The notes: generated by a model not told the origin, from the sequence alone. Positions 1-9,414 are shown, counted from the first letter of the stretch. The stretch is 64,000 bases of DNA from Takifugu bimaculatus (GCA_004026145.2 SWLE01000622.1:25420-89419), one strand, 5' to 3'. A program made the numbers and translations.

Positions 1-690
1 TAAAGATTGAGTTGATTTGATGGAAAGGTGATTCTGCTGATGATATCTTTGTGCTGCCTTGCTGAACCACAAATATTTTGATTTTGTAATAACCTCAAAA
101 TCATTTGATAAATTCACTATTCCTTTCACAGTCTTATCAAGTGAATGCCATGTATATTTCTAACCATGTATATTTTAGTCATAAATCTGCACCTAATTAT
201 TGAAATGTGTGCTAGTAAAATGGAAAGAAAATGCTAACAACAATGTTATTACAGCAAGTTATAACTTGCTCTCTCAAACACAGACTACCAACAATATTCA
301 ACCTCGGAGGGCTAAAATAGATTGAGTATTATGGATATAAATGCAGAAATATTATTGAATGAATAATGAATCCAAACGTTTCTTTGGTCTGTACTGAAAC
401 AGACATCCTGTCATAAGACAACAGCCACGAGAGGAGCCCACGTGTGTGTGCAGATGTTTTATTTTGGTCATCAAACATTATTTTTGACCTACTTAAAATA
501 ACAAAGCTACATATGTGCTATATATGTGTGTGTGTGTGTGTGTATATACATACAAAAGTAAATACATATGGTACTGGGTACAACGTGAAAGAGTAAAGGT
601 TTTGTTTTGCGTGAGTTATCTGACATTTTACACAAAGCAAAACCTTCTGTTTTAGTTAATAAATGATGTCGACCGATCATCTGACTTCTG
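1..690. other. AT-rich flank, no gene recognised
   Basis: Non-repetitive, AT-rich sequence on the side away from the telomere-like arrays. No open frame of note, no RNA gene and no recognised transposon. It is the best anchor for placing the window on a chromosome, because almost everything after 1827 is repeated many times. Confidence 0.7.
519..551. repeat. TG/TA dinucleotide microsatellite
   Basis: A run of about ten TG units sits between short TATA and TATACATA stretches. This is an ordinary dinucleotide repeat, likely polymorphic in length. Confidence 0.9.
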
Positions 691-823
691 TTAGGGTCAG
701 GCTAACACTAACTGGGTTAGGGTTAGGCTAACACTAACTAGGTTAGTTAGGGTTAGGCTAACCCTAACTGTTAGGGTTAGGGTTAGCCTAACCCTAACAG
801 TTAGGGTTAGGGTTAGGCTAACT
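691..823. repeat. Palindromic telomere-like island (TTAGGG plus CCCTAA)
   Basis: Short runs of GGGTTA alternate with CTAACCC on the same strand, joined through centres such as TTAGGCTAA and AACTGTT. TTAGGGTTAGGCTAACCCTAA-like units are nearly perfect palindromes, so single strands could fold into hairpins. The island is separated from the main array by about 1 kb of other sequence. It could be an old head-to-head telomere junction, a fold-back repair product or part of a hairpin-type mobile element; the sequence alone does not decide. Confidence 0.85.
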
Positions 824-1140
824 GTCCGGCCTCCGACTCTTTATTTCCGCTTTGTCTCTGAGAGGCTCCCGGGTTCACGTACCTCACATTCTCGGCTCAG
901 TTTGCGAAAGAATTCTTCATTTTCAAACTTGCTCCTCTGGTCTGGGACTACTCGTGGCATCTTCTCACTTTCGTGCCTCTCAAAGATCTTTTTTACGTTT
1001 TTTAAAATTTCGAGCACTAACGCGAACGTTTTGCCGTGCGCGCCTCGTTTTCCCTCTCACGCACTTCCGTGTCTCTCCGATTTGAATAAAACACTCTCGA
1101 CGCTTCTGCCTCGCGTATTAAACTCCAGACCAAATGGCAA
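824..1140. other. Unassigned mixed sequence
   Basis: Moderately CpG-containing DNA with short open frames on both strands that resemble nothing I know. An AATAAA hexamer lies at 1085-1090 and could be a poly(A) signal on the + strand, but no coding sequence leads into it. Confidence 0.4.
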
Positions 1141-1235
1141 ATGGCTTCCGCTGAATGTCTGAGTGGCTGAATGGCTTCCTCTGAATGGCTGAATGGCTGA
1201 ATTGCTTCCTCTGAATGGCTGAATGGCTGAATGGC
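1141..1235. repeat. 30-bp minisatellite, three copies
   Basis: Three 30-bp copies start at 1141, 1171 and 1201, built from ATGGCTTCC and CTGAATGG motifs, followed by a partial fourth. The second and third copies differ at one base (ATGG versus ATTG) and the first is more diverged. Confidence 0.85.
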
Positions 1236-1274
1236 CCACCTTGTTGGCTAGAACACGGCTCGACCCCCCCACCG

Positions 1275-1405
1275 CTCTCTCTCTCTGACTCGCTCCCTCT
1301 CTATGTCTCTCTCCCTCTCTCTGACTCGCTCCCTCTCTATGTCTCTCTCTCTCTCTCTGACTCGCTCCCTCTCTATGTCTCTCTCCCTCTCTATGTCTCT
1401 CTCTC
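1275..1405. repeat. 36-bp pyrimidine-rich minisatellite
   Basis: The motif GACTCGCTCCCTCTCTATG recurs at 1287, 1323 and 1359, giving a 36-bp period inside CT-rich sequence, with a partial copy after the third. Because 36 is a multiple of three, frames stay open on both strands (repeating Ser/Leu or Arg/Glu peptides). I regard these as repeat artefacts. The polypyrimidine strand could form triplex DNA. Confidence 0.85.
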
Positions 1406-1580
1406 ATGTGGTAACAAAGCGCGCCCTCTGTCTGTGCCGCGCGTACCTGCAACTGTTTAAATCCCCAGTAGTTCGTGGATGGATTTAGGCACATCTTTTT
1501 GTCTTCATTTCATTTTACCGCGCGCGTGTGTGTATGTGTGTCTTGTTTTCACTCTTATATATTACCATTCAATGTACAAG
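1406..1580. other. Unassigned sequence between minisatellite and retrotransposon remnant
   Basis: No recognised gene or repeat apart from a short CGCGCG/TGTGTG stretch near 1521-1540. An open frame starting at 1479 runs through here only because it joins the retrotransposon frame downstream. Confidence 0.4.
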
Positions 1581-1826
1581 TTTACCCTCACCTATGGTCA
1601 TGAGCTTTGGGTAATGACCGAAAGAACAAGATCACGGGTACAAGCGGCCGAAATGAGCTTCCTCTGCAGGGTGGCTGGGCCCCTCCCCTAGAGAGGGGGA
1701 GGAGCTCTGCCATCCTGGAGGAGCTCGGAGTAGAGGAGGAGCCAGATGAGGTGGCTTGGGCATCTAGTTAGAATGCCCCCTGGGCCCCTCCCTGGTGAGG
1801 TGTTCAGGGCATGTCCCTCCGGTAGG
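1581..1826 (+). mobile_element. Decayed non-LTR retrotransposon fragment (C-terminal ORF2-like peptide)
   Basis: From 1590 the + strand encodes TYGHELWVMTERTRSR, then VQAAEMSFLCRVAG, a peptide I recognise from the region downstream of the reverse transcriptase domain in non-LTR elements abundant in teleost genomes. A stop follows at 1689-1691. The reading resumes at 1749 as RWLGHLVRMPPGPLPGEVF, then RACPSGR, and compared with my memory of the family a short internal segment is missing between the two parts. The fragment ends at GGTAGG (1821-1826), where TTAGGG repeats begin directly. It has neither endonuclease nor catalytic domain, so it is inert. I do not assign a family name. Confidence 0.8.
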
Positions 1827-2700
1827 GTTAGGGTTATGGTTATGGTTAGGGTTAGGGTTAGAGTTAGGTTAGGGTTATGGTTATGGGTTAGGGTTAGGGG
1901 TTAGGGTTAGGGTTAGAGTTAGGTTAAGGTTAAGGTTAGGGTTAGGGGTTAGGGTTGGAGTTAGAGTTAGGGTTGGAGTTAGGGTTAGGGTTGGAGTTAG
2001 GGTTAGGGTTAGGTTAGGGTTAGGGTTAGAGTTAGGTTAGGGTTATGGGTTAGGGTTAGGGTTAGGTTAGGGTTAGGGTTAGGGTGAGAGTTAGGTTAGG
2101 GTTATGGTTATGGGTTAGGGTTAGGGGTTAGGGTTAGGGTTAGAGTTAGGTTAGGGTTAAGGTTAGGGTTAGGGGTTAGGGTTGGAGTTAGAGTTAGGGT
2201 TGGAGTTAGGGTTAGGGTTGGAGTTAGGGTTAGGGTTAGGGTTGGAGTTAGGGTTAGGGTTGGAATTAGGGTTACAGTTAGAGTTAGGGTTAGAGTTAGG
2301 GTTAGAGTTAGGGTTAGTGTTAGAGGGTTAGGGTTAGAGGGTTAGGGTTAGAGTTAGAATTAGGGTTAGGGTTAGAGTTAGAGTTAGGTTAGGGTTAAGG
2401 TTAGGGGTTAGGGTTGGAGTTAGGGTTAGGGTTGGAGTTAGGGTTAGGGTTGGAATTAGGGTTAGAGTTAGGGTTAGAGTTAGGGTTAGGGTTAGAGGGT
2501 TAGAGTTAGAGTTAGAGGGTTAGGGTTAGAGTTAGGGTTAGGGTTAGGGTTAGAGTTAGGGTTAGGGTTGGAGTTAGGGTTAGCATCAAGGTTAGCATTA
2601 GCATTAGGGTTGGAGTTAGGTGTTTAGGGTTAGAGTTAGCATTAGCATCAAGGTTAGCATTAGGGTTAGCATTAGGGTTGGGGTTTAGGGTTGGAGTTTA
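1827..2700 (+). repeat. Proximal irregular TTAGGG-type array
   Basis: Degenerate telomere-like repeats: TTAGGG mixed with TTATGG (near 1830-1880), TTAGAG, TTGGAG and, towards the right, the first TTAGCA and TCAAGG hexamers (from about 2580). Five- and seven-base units (GGTTAGG, GGGGTTAGG) break the six-base register repeatedly, unlike the later C arrays. There is no B or D block here. Confidence 0.93.
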
Positions 2701-3517
2701 GGGTTAGGGTTAGGGTTATGGTTTGGGTTAGGGTTGGAGTTGGGTTAGGGTTTGGGTTTGGGTTTGGGTTGGAGTTGGGTTAGGGTTAGGGTTAGGGTTA
2801 GGGTTAGCATTAGGGTTGGAGTTAGGGTTAGGGTTAGCATTAGCATCAAGGTTAGCATTAGCATCAAGGTTAGCATTAGCATAAGGGTTAGCATTAGGGT
2901 TGGGGTTAGGGTTGGAGTTAGGGTTGGAGTTAGGGTTGGAGTTAGGGTTAAGGTTAGCATTAGGGTTAGGGTTAGTATTAGGGTTGGAGTTAGGGTTAAG
3001 GTTTGGGTTAGGGTAAATCAATGGACAGTGTGGAGGGACTCGCCTCCTGAAGGAGTCAGTGAAGGCCACCTCAGGAGCCTTTTCTGGGCCCCCCAGTCAG
3101 GCTGGAGAACCTTCAAACAGCCCAAAATGAGCTGGATCTTTGCTGCCATCTCACCCTGCTGCACCTCAGTGCTCCACCTGAGCTGAGGGGCAGCTGGGAG
3201 AAGGTTCCCTGAGCCTCCCTGCTGAAGTAACCAGGAGGGTTAGAGTTAGGGTTAGGGTTGGAGTTAGGGTTAGGGTTGGAGTTATGTTAGGGTTAGGGTT
3301 AGGGTTGGAGTTAGGGTTAGGGTTAGGGTTAGAGTTAGGGTTAGGGTTGGAGTTAGGGTTAGGGTTAGGGTTAGAGTTAGGGTTAGGGTTGGAGTTAGGG
3401 TTAGCATCAAGGTTAGCATTAGCATTAGGGTTGGAGTTAGGGTTAGGGTTAGAGTTAGCATTAGCATCAAGGTTAGCATTAGGGTTAGCATTAGGGTTGG
3501 GGTTAGGGTTGGAGTTA
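2701..3517 (+). repeat. 817-bp tandem unit, copy 1 (C-D-A without B)
   Basis: The first macrosatellite unit. Its C array, D block and following array recur 817 bp downstream with the same variant order (the TTATGG at 2716 matches the one at 3533). It lacks a B block. Confidence 0.9.
3015..3237 (+). repeat. D block copy 1 (family reference)
   Basis: The D block is 223 bp, about 58% G+C, starting AAATCAATGGACAGTG and ending GAAGTAACCAGGAG, with telomere-like repeats directly on both sides. It holds two short inverted repeats: CTCCT/AGGAG at block positions 30-41 and CCTCAG/CTGAGG at 150-174. On the + strand one frame carries 56 codons from the array to a TGA; on the - strand another frame is open for about 72 codons and ends at the block edge. 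Neither resembles a protein I know. The near invariance of about 48 copies next to fast-changing arrays suggests recent spread or conversion. Confidence 0.95.
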
Positions 3518-4194
3518 GGGTTAGGGTTAGGGTTATGGTTTGGGTTAGGGTTGGAGTTGGGTTAGGGTTTGGGTTTGGGTTTGGGTTGGAGTTGGGTTAG
3601 GGTTAGGGTTAGGGTTAGGGTTAGCATTAGGGTTGGAGTTAGGGTTAGGGTTAGCATTAGCATCAAGGTTAGCATTAGCATCAAGGTTAGCATTAGCATA
3701 AGGGTTAGCATTAGGGTTGGGGTTAGGGTTGGAGTTAGGGTTGGAGTTAGGGTTGGAGTTAGGGTTAAGGTTAGCATTAGGGTTAGGGTTAGTATTAGGG
3801 TTGGAGTTAGGGTTAAGGTTTGGGTTAGGGTAAATCAATGGACAGTGTGGAGGGACTCGCCTCCTGAAGGAGTCAGTGAAGGCCACCTCAGGAGCCTTTT
3901 CTGGGCCCCCCAGTCAGGCTGGAGAACCTTCAAACAGCCCAAAATGAGCTGGATCTTTGCTGCCATCTCACCCTGCTGCACCTCAGTGCTCCACCTGAGC
4001 TGAGGGGCAGCTGGGAGAAGGTTCCCTGAGCCTCCCTGCTGAAGTAACCAGGAGGGTTAGAGTTAGGGTTAGGTTTGGAGTTAGGGTTAGGGTTGGAGTT
4101 ATGTTAGGGTTAGGGTTAGGGTTAGGGTTAGGGTTGGAGTTAGGGTTGGAGTTAGGGTTAGGGTTAGGGTTAGGGTTGGGTTAGGGTTAGGGTT
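3518..4194 (+). repeat. 817-bp tandem unit, copy 2
   Basis: Second copy of the first unit. Its C array matches copy 1 closely enough that both strands give identical open frames. It then continues into the first array that leads to a B block. Confidence 0.88.
3832..4054 (+). repeat. D block copy 2
   Basis: Matches the reference. Preceded by array 3238-3831 (594 bp) with no B block. Confidence 0.95.
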
Positions 4195-4519
4195 ATATGC
4201 ATGTGTGTGTGTCTGTGTGTGAGTGAGTGTGAGAATGAGTAAGTGTGTAAGTAAATGAGTTCCTAAAGCACACACGCGCACTTACGCGCACGCGCGCGCA
4301 CATAAGCGCACTTACGCGCACGCGCGCGCACTTACGCGTACATAAGCGCACTTACGCGCATACACGCGCACACGCGCGCACTTACGCGCACACGCGCGCA
4401 CATAAGCGCACATGCGCGCATAGTTGCACGTAATGTTTTTTAACGTAATATTTTGAAAGCTCTAATGTGCATGTGTGAGTGTCTGTGTGTGAGTGAGTGT
4501 GAGAATGAGTGAGAGAGGG
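4195..4519 (+). repeat. B block copy 1, 325 bp (family reference)
   Basis: B blocks start ATATGCATGTG and end GAGAGAGGG. In order they hold: a TG/GAG-rich left flank (TGTGTCTGTGTGTGAGTGAG); AAATGAGTTCCTAAAG; a core of CGCGCAC, CTTA, ATAAG and CGTAC words, CpG-dense and largely alternating purine-pyrimidine; an AT-rich stretch with two ACGTAAT words; and a right flank that repeats the left flank in direct orientation. The core could adopt Z-DNA and could be methylated. Length classes differ by the number of core words. No protein is supported. Confidence 0.95.
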
Positions 4520-4867
4520 TTGGGTTAGGGTTAGGGTTTGGGTTAGGGTTAGGGTAAGGTTAGCATTAGGGTTAGGGTTGGAGTTAGGGTTGGAGTTAGG
4601 GTTAGCATCAAGGTTAGCATTAGCATTAGGGTTGGGGTTTAGGGTTAGAGTTAGCATTAGCATCAAGGTTAGCATTAGGGTTAGCATTAGGGTTGGAGTT
4701 AGGGTTAGCATTAGCATCAAGGTTAGCATTAGCATCAAGGTTAGCATTAGCATAGGGTTAGCATTAGCATTAGGGTTGGGGTTAGGGTTGGAGTTAGGGG
4801 TTAAGGTTAGCATTAGGGTTAGGGTTAGTATTAGGGTTGGAGTTAGGGTTAAGGTTTGGGTTAGGGT

Positions 4868-5091
4868 AAACTCAATGGACAGTGTGGAGGGACTCGCCTC
4901 CTGAAGGAGTCAGTGAAGGCCACCTCAGGAGCCTTTTCTGGGCCCCCCAGTCAGGCTGGAGAACCTTCAAACAGCCCAAAATGAGCTGGATCTTTGCTGC
5001 CATCTCACCCTGCTGCACCTCAGTGCTCCACCTGAGCTGAGGGGCAGCTGGGAGAAGGTTCCCTGAGCCTCCCTGCTGAAGTAACCAGGAG
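4868..5091 (+). repeat. D block copy 3
   Basis: One extra C near the start (AAACTCAATGG), 224 bp. C array 4520-4867 is 348 bp. Confidence 0.95.
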
Positions 5092-5313
5092 GGTTAGAGT
5101 TAGGGTTAGGTTTGGAGTTAGGGTTAGGGTTAGGGTTGGAGTTATGTTAGGGTTAGGGTTAGGGTTGGAGTTAGGGTTAGGGTTAGGGTTGGGTTAGGGT
5201 TAGGGATGGAGTTAGGGTTAGGGTTAGGGTTGGAGTTATGTTAGGGTTAGGGTTAGGGTTGGAGTTAGGGTTAGGGTTAGGGTTGGGTTAGGGATGGAGT
5301 TAGGGTTAGGGTT

Positions 5314-5636
5314 ATATGCATGTGTGTGTGTCTGTGTGTGAGTGAGTGTGAGAATGAGTAAGTGTGTAAGTAAATGAGTTCCTAAAGCACACACGCGCAC
5401 TTACGCGCACGCGCGCACATAAGCGCACTTACGCGCACGCGCGCGCACTTACGCGTACATAAGCGCACTTACGCGCATACACGCGCACACGCGCGCACTT
5501 ACGCGCGCACGCGCGCACATAAGCGCACATGCGCGCATAGTTGCACGTAATGTTTTTTAACGTAATATTTTGAAAGCTCTAATGTGCATGTGTGAGTGTC
5601 TGTGTGTGAGTGAGTGTGAGAATGAGTGAGAGAGGG
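5314..5636 (+). repeat. B block copy 2, 323 bp
   Basis: Core carries a CGCGCGCACGCGCGCAC stretch before the ATAAG word, and a left-hand CACGCGCGCAC two bases shorter than in copy 1. Confidence 0.95.
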
Positions 5637-5960
5637 TTGGGTTTGGGTTAGGGTTAAGGTTAGCATTAGGGTTAGGGTTGGAGTTAGGCTTGGAGTTAGG
5701 GTTAGCATCAAGGTTAGCATTAGCATTAGGGTTGGGGTTAGGGTTAGAGTTAGCATTAGCATCAAGGTTAGCATTAGGGTTAGCATTAGCATTAGGGTTG
5801 GAGTTAGGGTTAGGGTTAGCATTAGCATCAAGGTTAGCATTAGCATCAAGGTTAGCATTAGCATTAGGGTTGGGGTTAGGGTTGGAGTTAGGGTTAAGGT
5901 TAGCATTAGGGTTAGGGTTAGTATTAGGGTTGGAGTTAGGGTTAAGGTTTGGGTTAGGGT

Positions 5961-6183
5961 AAATCAATGGACAGTGTGGAGGGACTCGCCTCCTGAAGGA
6001 GTCAGTGAAGGCCACCTCAGGAGCCTTTTCTGGGCCCCCCAGTCAGGCTGGAGAACCTTCAAACAGCCCAAAATGAGCTGGATCTTTGCTGCCATCTCAC
6101 CCTGCTGCACCTCAGTGCTCCACCTGAGCTGAGGGGCAGCTGGGAGAAGGTTCCCTGAGCCTCCCTGCTGAAGTAACCAGGAG
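5961..6183 (+). repeat. D block copy 4
   Basis: Reference length. C array 5637-5960 is 324 bp. The array after it begins GGTTAGGG rather than the usual GGTTAGAG. Confidence 0.95.
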
Positions 6184-6334
6184 GGTTAGGGTTAGGGTTA
6201 GGTTTGGAGTTAGGGTTAGGGTTGGAGTTATGTTAGGGTTAGGGTTGGAGTTATGTTAGGGTTAGGGTTAGGGTTGGAGTTAGGGTTAGGGTTAGGGTTG
6301 GGTTAGGGTTAGGGATGGAGTTAGGGTTAGGGTT

Positions 6335-6675
6335 ATATGCATGTGTGTGTGTCTGTGTGTGAGTGAGTGTGAGAATGAGTAAGTGTGTAAGTAAATGAGT
6401 TCCTAAAGCACACACGCGCACTTACGCGCACGCGCGCACATAAGCGCACTTACGCGCACGCGCGCGCACTTACGCGTACATAAGCGCACTTACGCGTACA
6501 TAAGCGCACTTACGCGCATACACGCGCACACGCGCGCACTTACGCGCGCACGCGCGCACATAAGCGCACATGCGCGCATAGTTGCACGTAATGTTTTTTA
6601 ACGTAATATTTTGAAAGCTCTAATGTGCATGTGTGAGTGTCTGTGTGTGAGTGAGTGTGAGAATGAGAGAGAGGG
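6335..6675 (+). repeat. B block copy 3, 341 bp
   Basis: Has a repeated CTTACGCGTACATAAG word near 6470-6505 and ends GAATGAGAGAGAGGG, two bases shorter than usual, which removes an in-frame TGA. The array after it (6676-6894) lacks a D block. Confidence 0.95.
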
Positions 6676-6894
6676 TTGGGTTAGGGTTAGGGTTTGGGTT
6701 AGGGTTAGGGTTAAGGTTAGCATTAGGGTTAGGGTTAGGGTTAGGGTTAGGGTTGGAGTTATGTTAGGGTTAGGGTTAGGGTTGGAGTTAGGGTTAGGGT
6801 TGGGTTAGGGTTAGGGATGGAGTTAGGGTTAGGGTTAGGGTTGGGTTAGGGTTAGGGTTGGGTTAGGGTTAGGGATTGAGTTAGGGTTAGGGTT

Positions 6895-7239
6895 ATATGC
6901 ATGTGTGTGTGTCTGTGTGTGAGTGAGTGTGAGAATGAGTAAGTGTGTAAGTAAATGAGTTCCTAAAGCACACACGCGCACTTACGCGCACGCGCGCGCA
7001 CATAAGCGCACTTACGCGCACGCGCGCGCACTTACGCGTACATAAGCGCACTTACGCGCATACACGCGCACTTACGCGCATACACGCGCACACGCGCGCA
7101 CTTACGCGCACACGCGCGCACATAAGCGCACATGCGCGCATAGTTGCACGTAATGTTTTTTAACGTAATATTTTGAAAGCTCTAATGTGCATGTGTGAGT
7201 GTCTGTGTGTGAGTGAGTGTGAGAATGAGTGAGAGAGGG
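6895..7239 (+). repeat. B block copy 4, 345 bp
   Basis: The longest B block, with CGCATACACGCGCACTTACG repeated in the core near 7055-7095. Confidence 0.95.
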
Positions 7240-7575
7240 TTGGGTTAGGGTTAGGGTTAGGGTTAAGGTTAGCATTAGGGTTAGGGTTGGAGTTAGGGTT
7301 GGAGTTAGGGTTAGCATCAAGGTTAGCATTAGCATTAGGGTTGGGGTTAGGGTTAGAGTTAGCATTAGCATCAAGGTTAGCATTAGGGTTAGCATTAGGG
7401 TTGGAGTTAGGGTTAGCATTAGCATCAAGGTTAGCATTAGCATCAAGGTTAGCATTAGCATAAGGGTTAGCATTAGCATTAGGGTTGGGGTTAGGGTTGG
7501 AGTTCGGTTTAAGGTTAGCATTAGGGTTAGGGTTAGTATAAGGGTTGGAGTTAGGGTTAAGGTTTGGGTTAGGGT

Positions 7576-7798
7576 AAATCAATGGACAGTGTGGAGGGAC
7601 TCGCCTCCTGAAGGAGTCAGTGAAGGCCACCTCAGGAGCCTTTTCTGGGCCCCCCAGTCAGGCTGGAGAACCTTCAAACAGCCCAAAATGAGCTGGATCT
7701 TTGCTGCCATCTCACCCTGCTGCACCTCAGTGCTCCACCTAAGCTGAGGGGCAGCTGGGAGAAGGTTCCCTGAGCCTCCCTGCTGAAGTAACCAGGAG
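7576..7798 (+). repeat. D block copy 5 (CCTAAGC variant)
   Basis: Carries CCTAAGCTG where most copies have CCTGAGCTG, shared only with copies 12 and 16. All three are followed by a 225-bp B block. C array 7240-7575 is 336 bp and includes a TTCGGT variant near 7503. Confidence 0.95.
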
Positions 7799-7938
7799 GG
7801 TTAGAGTTAGGGTTAGGGTTGGAGTTAGGGTTAGGGTTGGAGTTATGTTAGGGTTAGGGTTAGGGTTAGGGTTAGGGTTGGAGTTAGGGTTGGAGTTAGG
7901 GTTAGGGTTAGGGTTAGGGTTGGGTTAGGGTTAGGGTT

Positions 7939-8163
7939 ATATGCATGTGTGTGTGTCTGTGTGTGAGTGAGTGTGAGAATGAGTAAGTGTGTAAGTAAAT
8001 GAGTTCCTAAAGCACACACGCGCACTTACGCGCACGCGCGCGCACATAAGCGCACATGCGCGCATAGTTGCACGTAATGTTTTTTAACGTAATATTTTGA
8101 AAGCTCTAATGTGCATGTGTGAGTGTCTGTGTGTGAGTGAGTGTGAGAATGAGTGAGAGAGGG
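7939..8163 (+). repeat. B block copy 5, 225-bp class
   Basis: Short core. Opens repeat I, member a. A 237-bp array separates it from the next, left-truncated B block. Confidence 0.95.
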
Positions 8164-8400
8164 TTGGGTTAGGGTTAGGGTTGGAGTTAGGGTTAAGGTT
8201 AGCATTAGGGTTAGGGTTAGTATTAGGGTTGGAGTTAGGGTTAGGGTTTGGGTTAGGGTTAGGGTTAAGGTTAGCATTAGGGTTAGGGTTGGGTTAGGGT
8301 TTGGGTTAGGGTTAGGGTTAGGGTTAAGGTTAGCATTAGGGTTAGGGTTGGAGTTAGGGTTAGGGTTAAGGTTAGGGTTAGGGTTAGGGTTAGGGTTAGG

Positions 8401-8602
8401 GCACATAAGCGCACTTACGCGTACATAAGCGCACTTACGCGCATACACGCGCACACGCGCGCACTTACGCACACACGCGCGCACATAAGCGCACATGCGC
8501 ACATAGTTGCACGTAATGTTTTTTAACGTAATATTTTGAAAGCTCTAATGTGCATGTGTGAGTGTCTGTGTGTGAGTGAGTGTGAGAATGAGTGAGAGAG
8601 GG
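8401..8602 (+). repeat. B block copy 6, 202-bp left-truncated class
   Basis: Starts abruptly at GCACATAAGCGC after TTAGGG repeats, so the left TG-rich flank is absent. Confidence 0.95.
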
Positions 8603-8956
8603 TTGGGTTAGGGTTAGGGTTTGGGTTAGGGTTAGGGTTAAGGTTAGCATTAGGGTTAGGGTTGGAGTTAGGCTTGGAGTTAGGGTTAGCATCAAGGTTA
8701 GCATTAGCATTAGGGTTGGGGTTAGGGTTAGAGTTAGCATTAGCATCAAGGTTAGCATTAGCATTAGGGTTAGCATTAGCATTAGGGTTAGCATTAGCAT
8801 TAGGGTTGGAGTTAGGGTTAGCATTAGCATAAGGGTTAGCATTAGCATTAGGGTTGGGGTTAGGGTTGGAGTTAGGGTTGGAGTTAGGGTTAAGGTTAGC
8901 ATTAGGGTTAGGGTTAGTATTAGGGTTGGAGTTAGGGTTAAGGTTTGGGTTAGGGT

Positions 8957-9179
8957 AAATCAATGGACAGTGTGGAGGGACTCGCCTCCTGAAGGAGTCA
9001 GTGAAGGCCACCTCAGGAGCCTTTTCTGGGCCCCCCAGTCAGGCTGGAGAACCTTCAAACAGCCCAAAATGAGCTGGATCTTTGCTGCCATCTCACCCTG
9101 CTGCACCTCAGTGCTCCACCTGAGCTGAGGGGCAGCTGGGAGAAGGTTCCCTGAGCCTCCCTGCTGAAGTAACCAGGAG
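8957..9179 (+). repeat. D block copy 6
   Basis: C array 8603-8956 is 354 bp. First D of higher-order repeat I, member a. Confidence 0.95.
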
Positions 9180-9414
9180 GGTTAGAGTTAGGGTTAGGGT
9201 TGGAGTTAGGGTTAGGGTTGGAGTTATGTTAGGGTTAGGGGTTAGGGTTAGGGTTAGGGTTGGGTTAGGGTTAGGGATGGAGTTAGGGTTAGGGTTAGGG
9301 TTGGGTTAGGGTTAGGGTTAGGGTTAGGGTTAGGGTTATGTTAGGGTTAGGGTTAGGGTTGGAGTTAGGGTTAGGGTTAGGGTTAGGGTTAGGGATGGAG
9401 TTAGGGTTAGGGTT

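Noticed and set aside
852..1162. Two overlapping + strand frames of 77 and 86 codons
   Set aside because: No recognisable domain, overlapping in different frames, and no conserved start context; insufficient for a gene call.
1057..1494. Minus-strand frame of 145 codons with Arg-Glu repeats
   Set aside because: Most of it is the 36-bp and 30-bp minisatellites read in a stop-free frame.
1581..1691. Functional reverse transcriptase gene
   Set aside because: Only a C-terminal fragment is present, with a stop and an internal loss; no catalytic or endonuclease domain is visible.
3015..3237. D block as a tRNA-derived SINE
   Set aside because: I see no A box and B box at suitable spacing, no poly(A) or simple-repeat tail and no target-site duplication; both sides are telomere-like repeats.
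4251..4440. CGCA-rich tracts as a possible CRISPR array
   Set aside because: The words are 4-20 bases, overlapping and without unique spacers of constant length. The sequence is eukaryotic satellite DNA.
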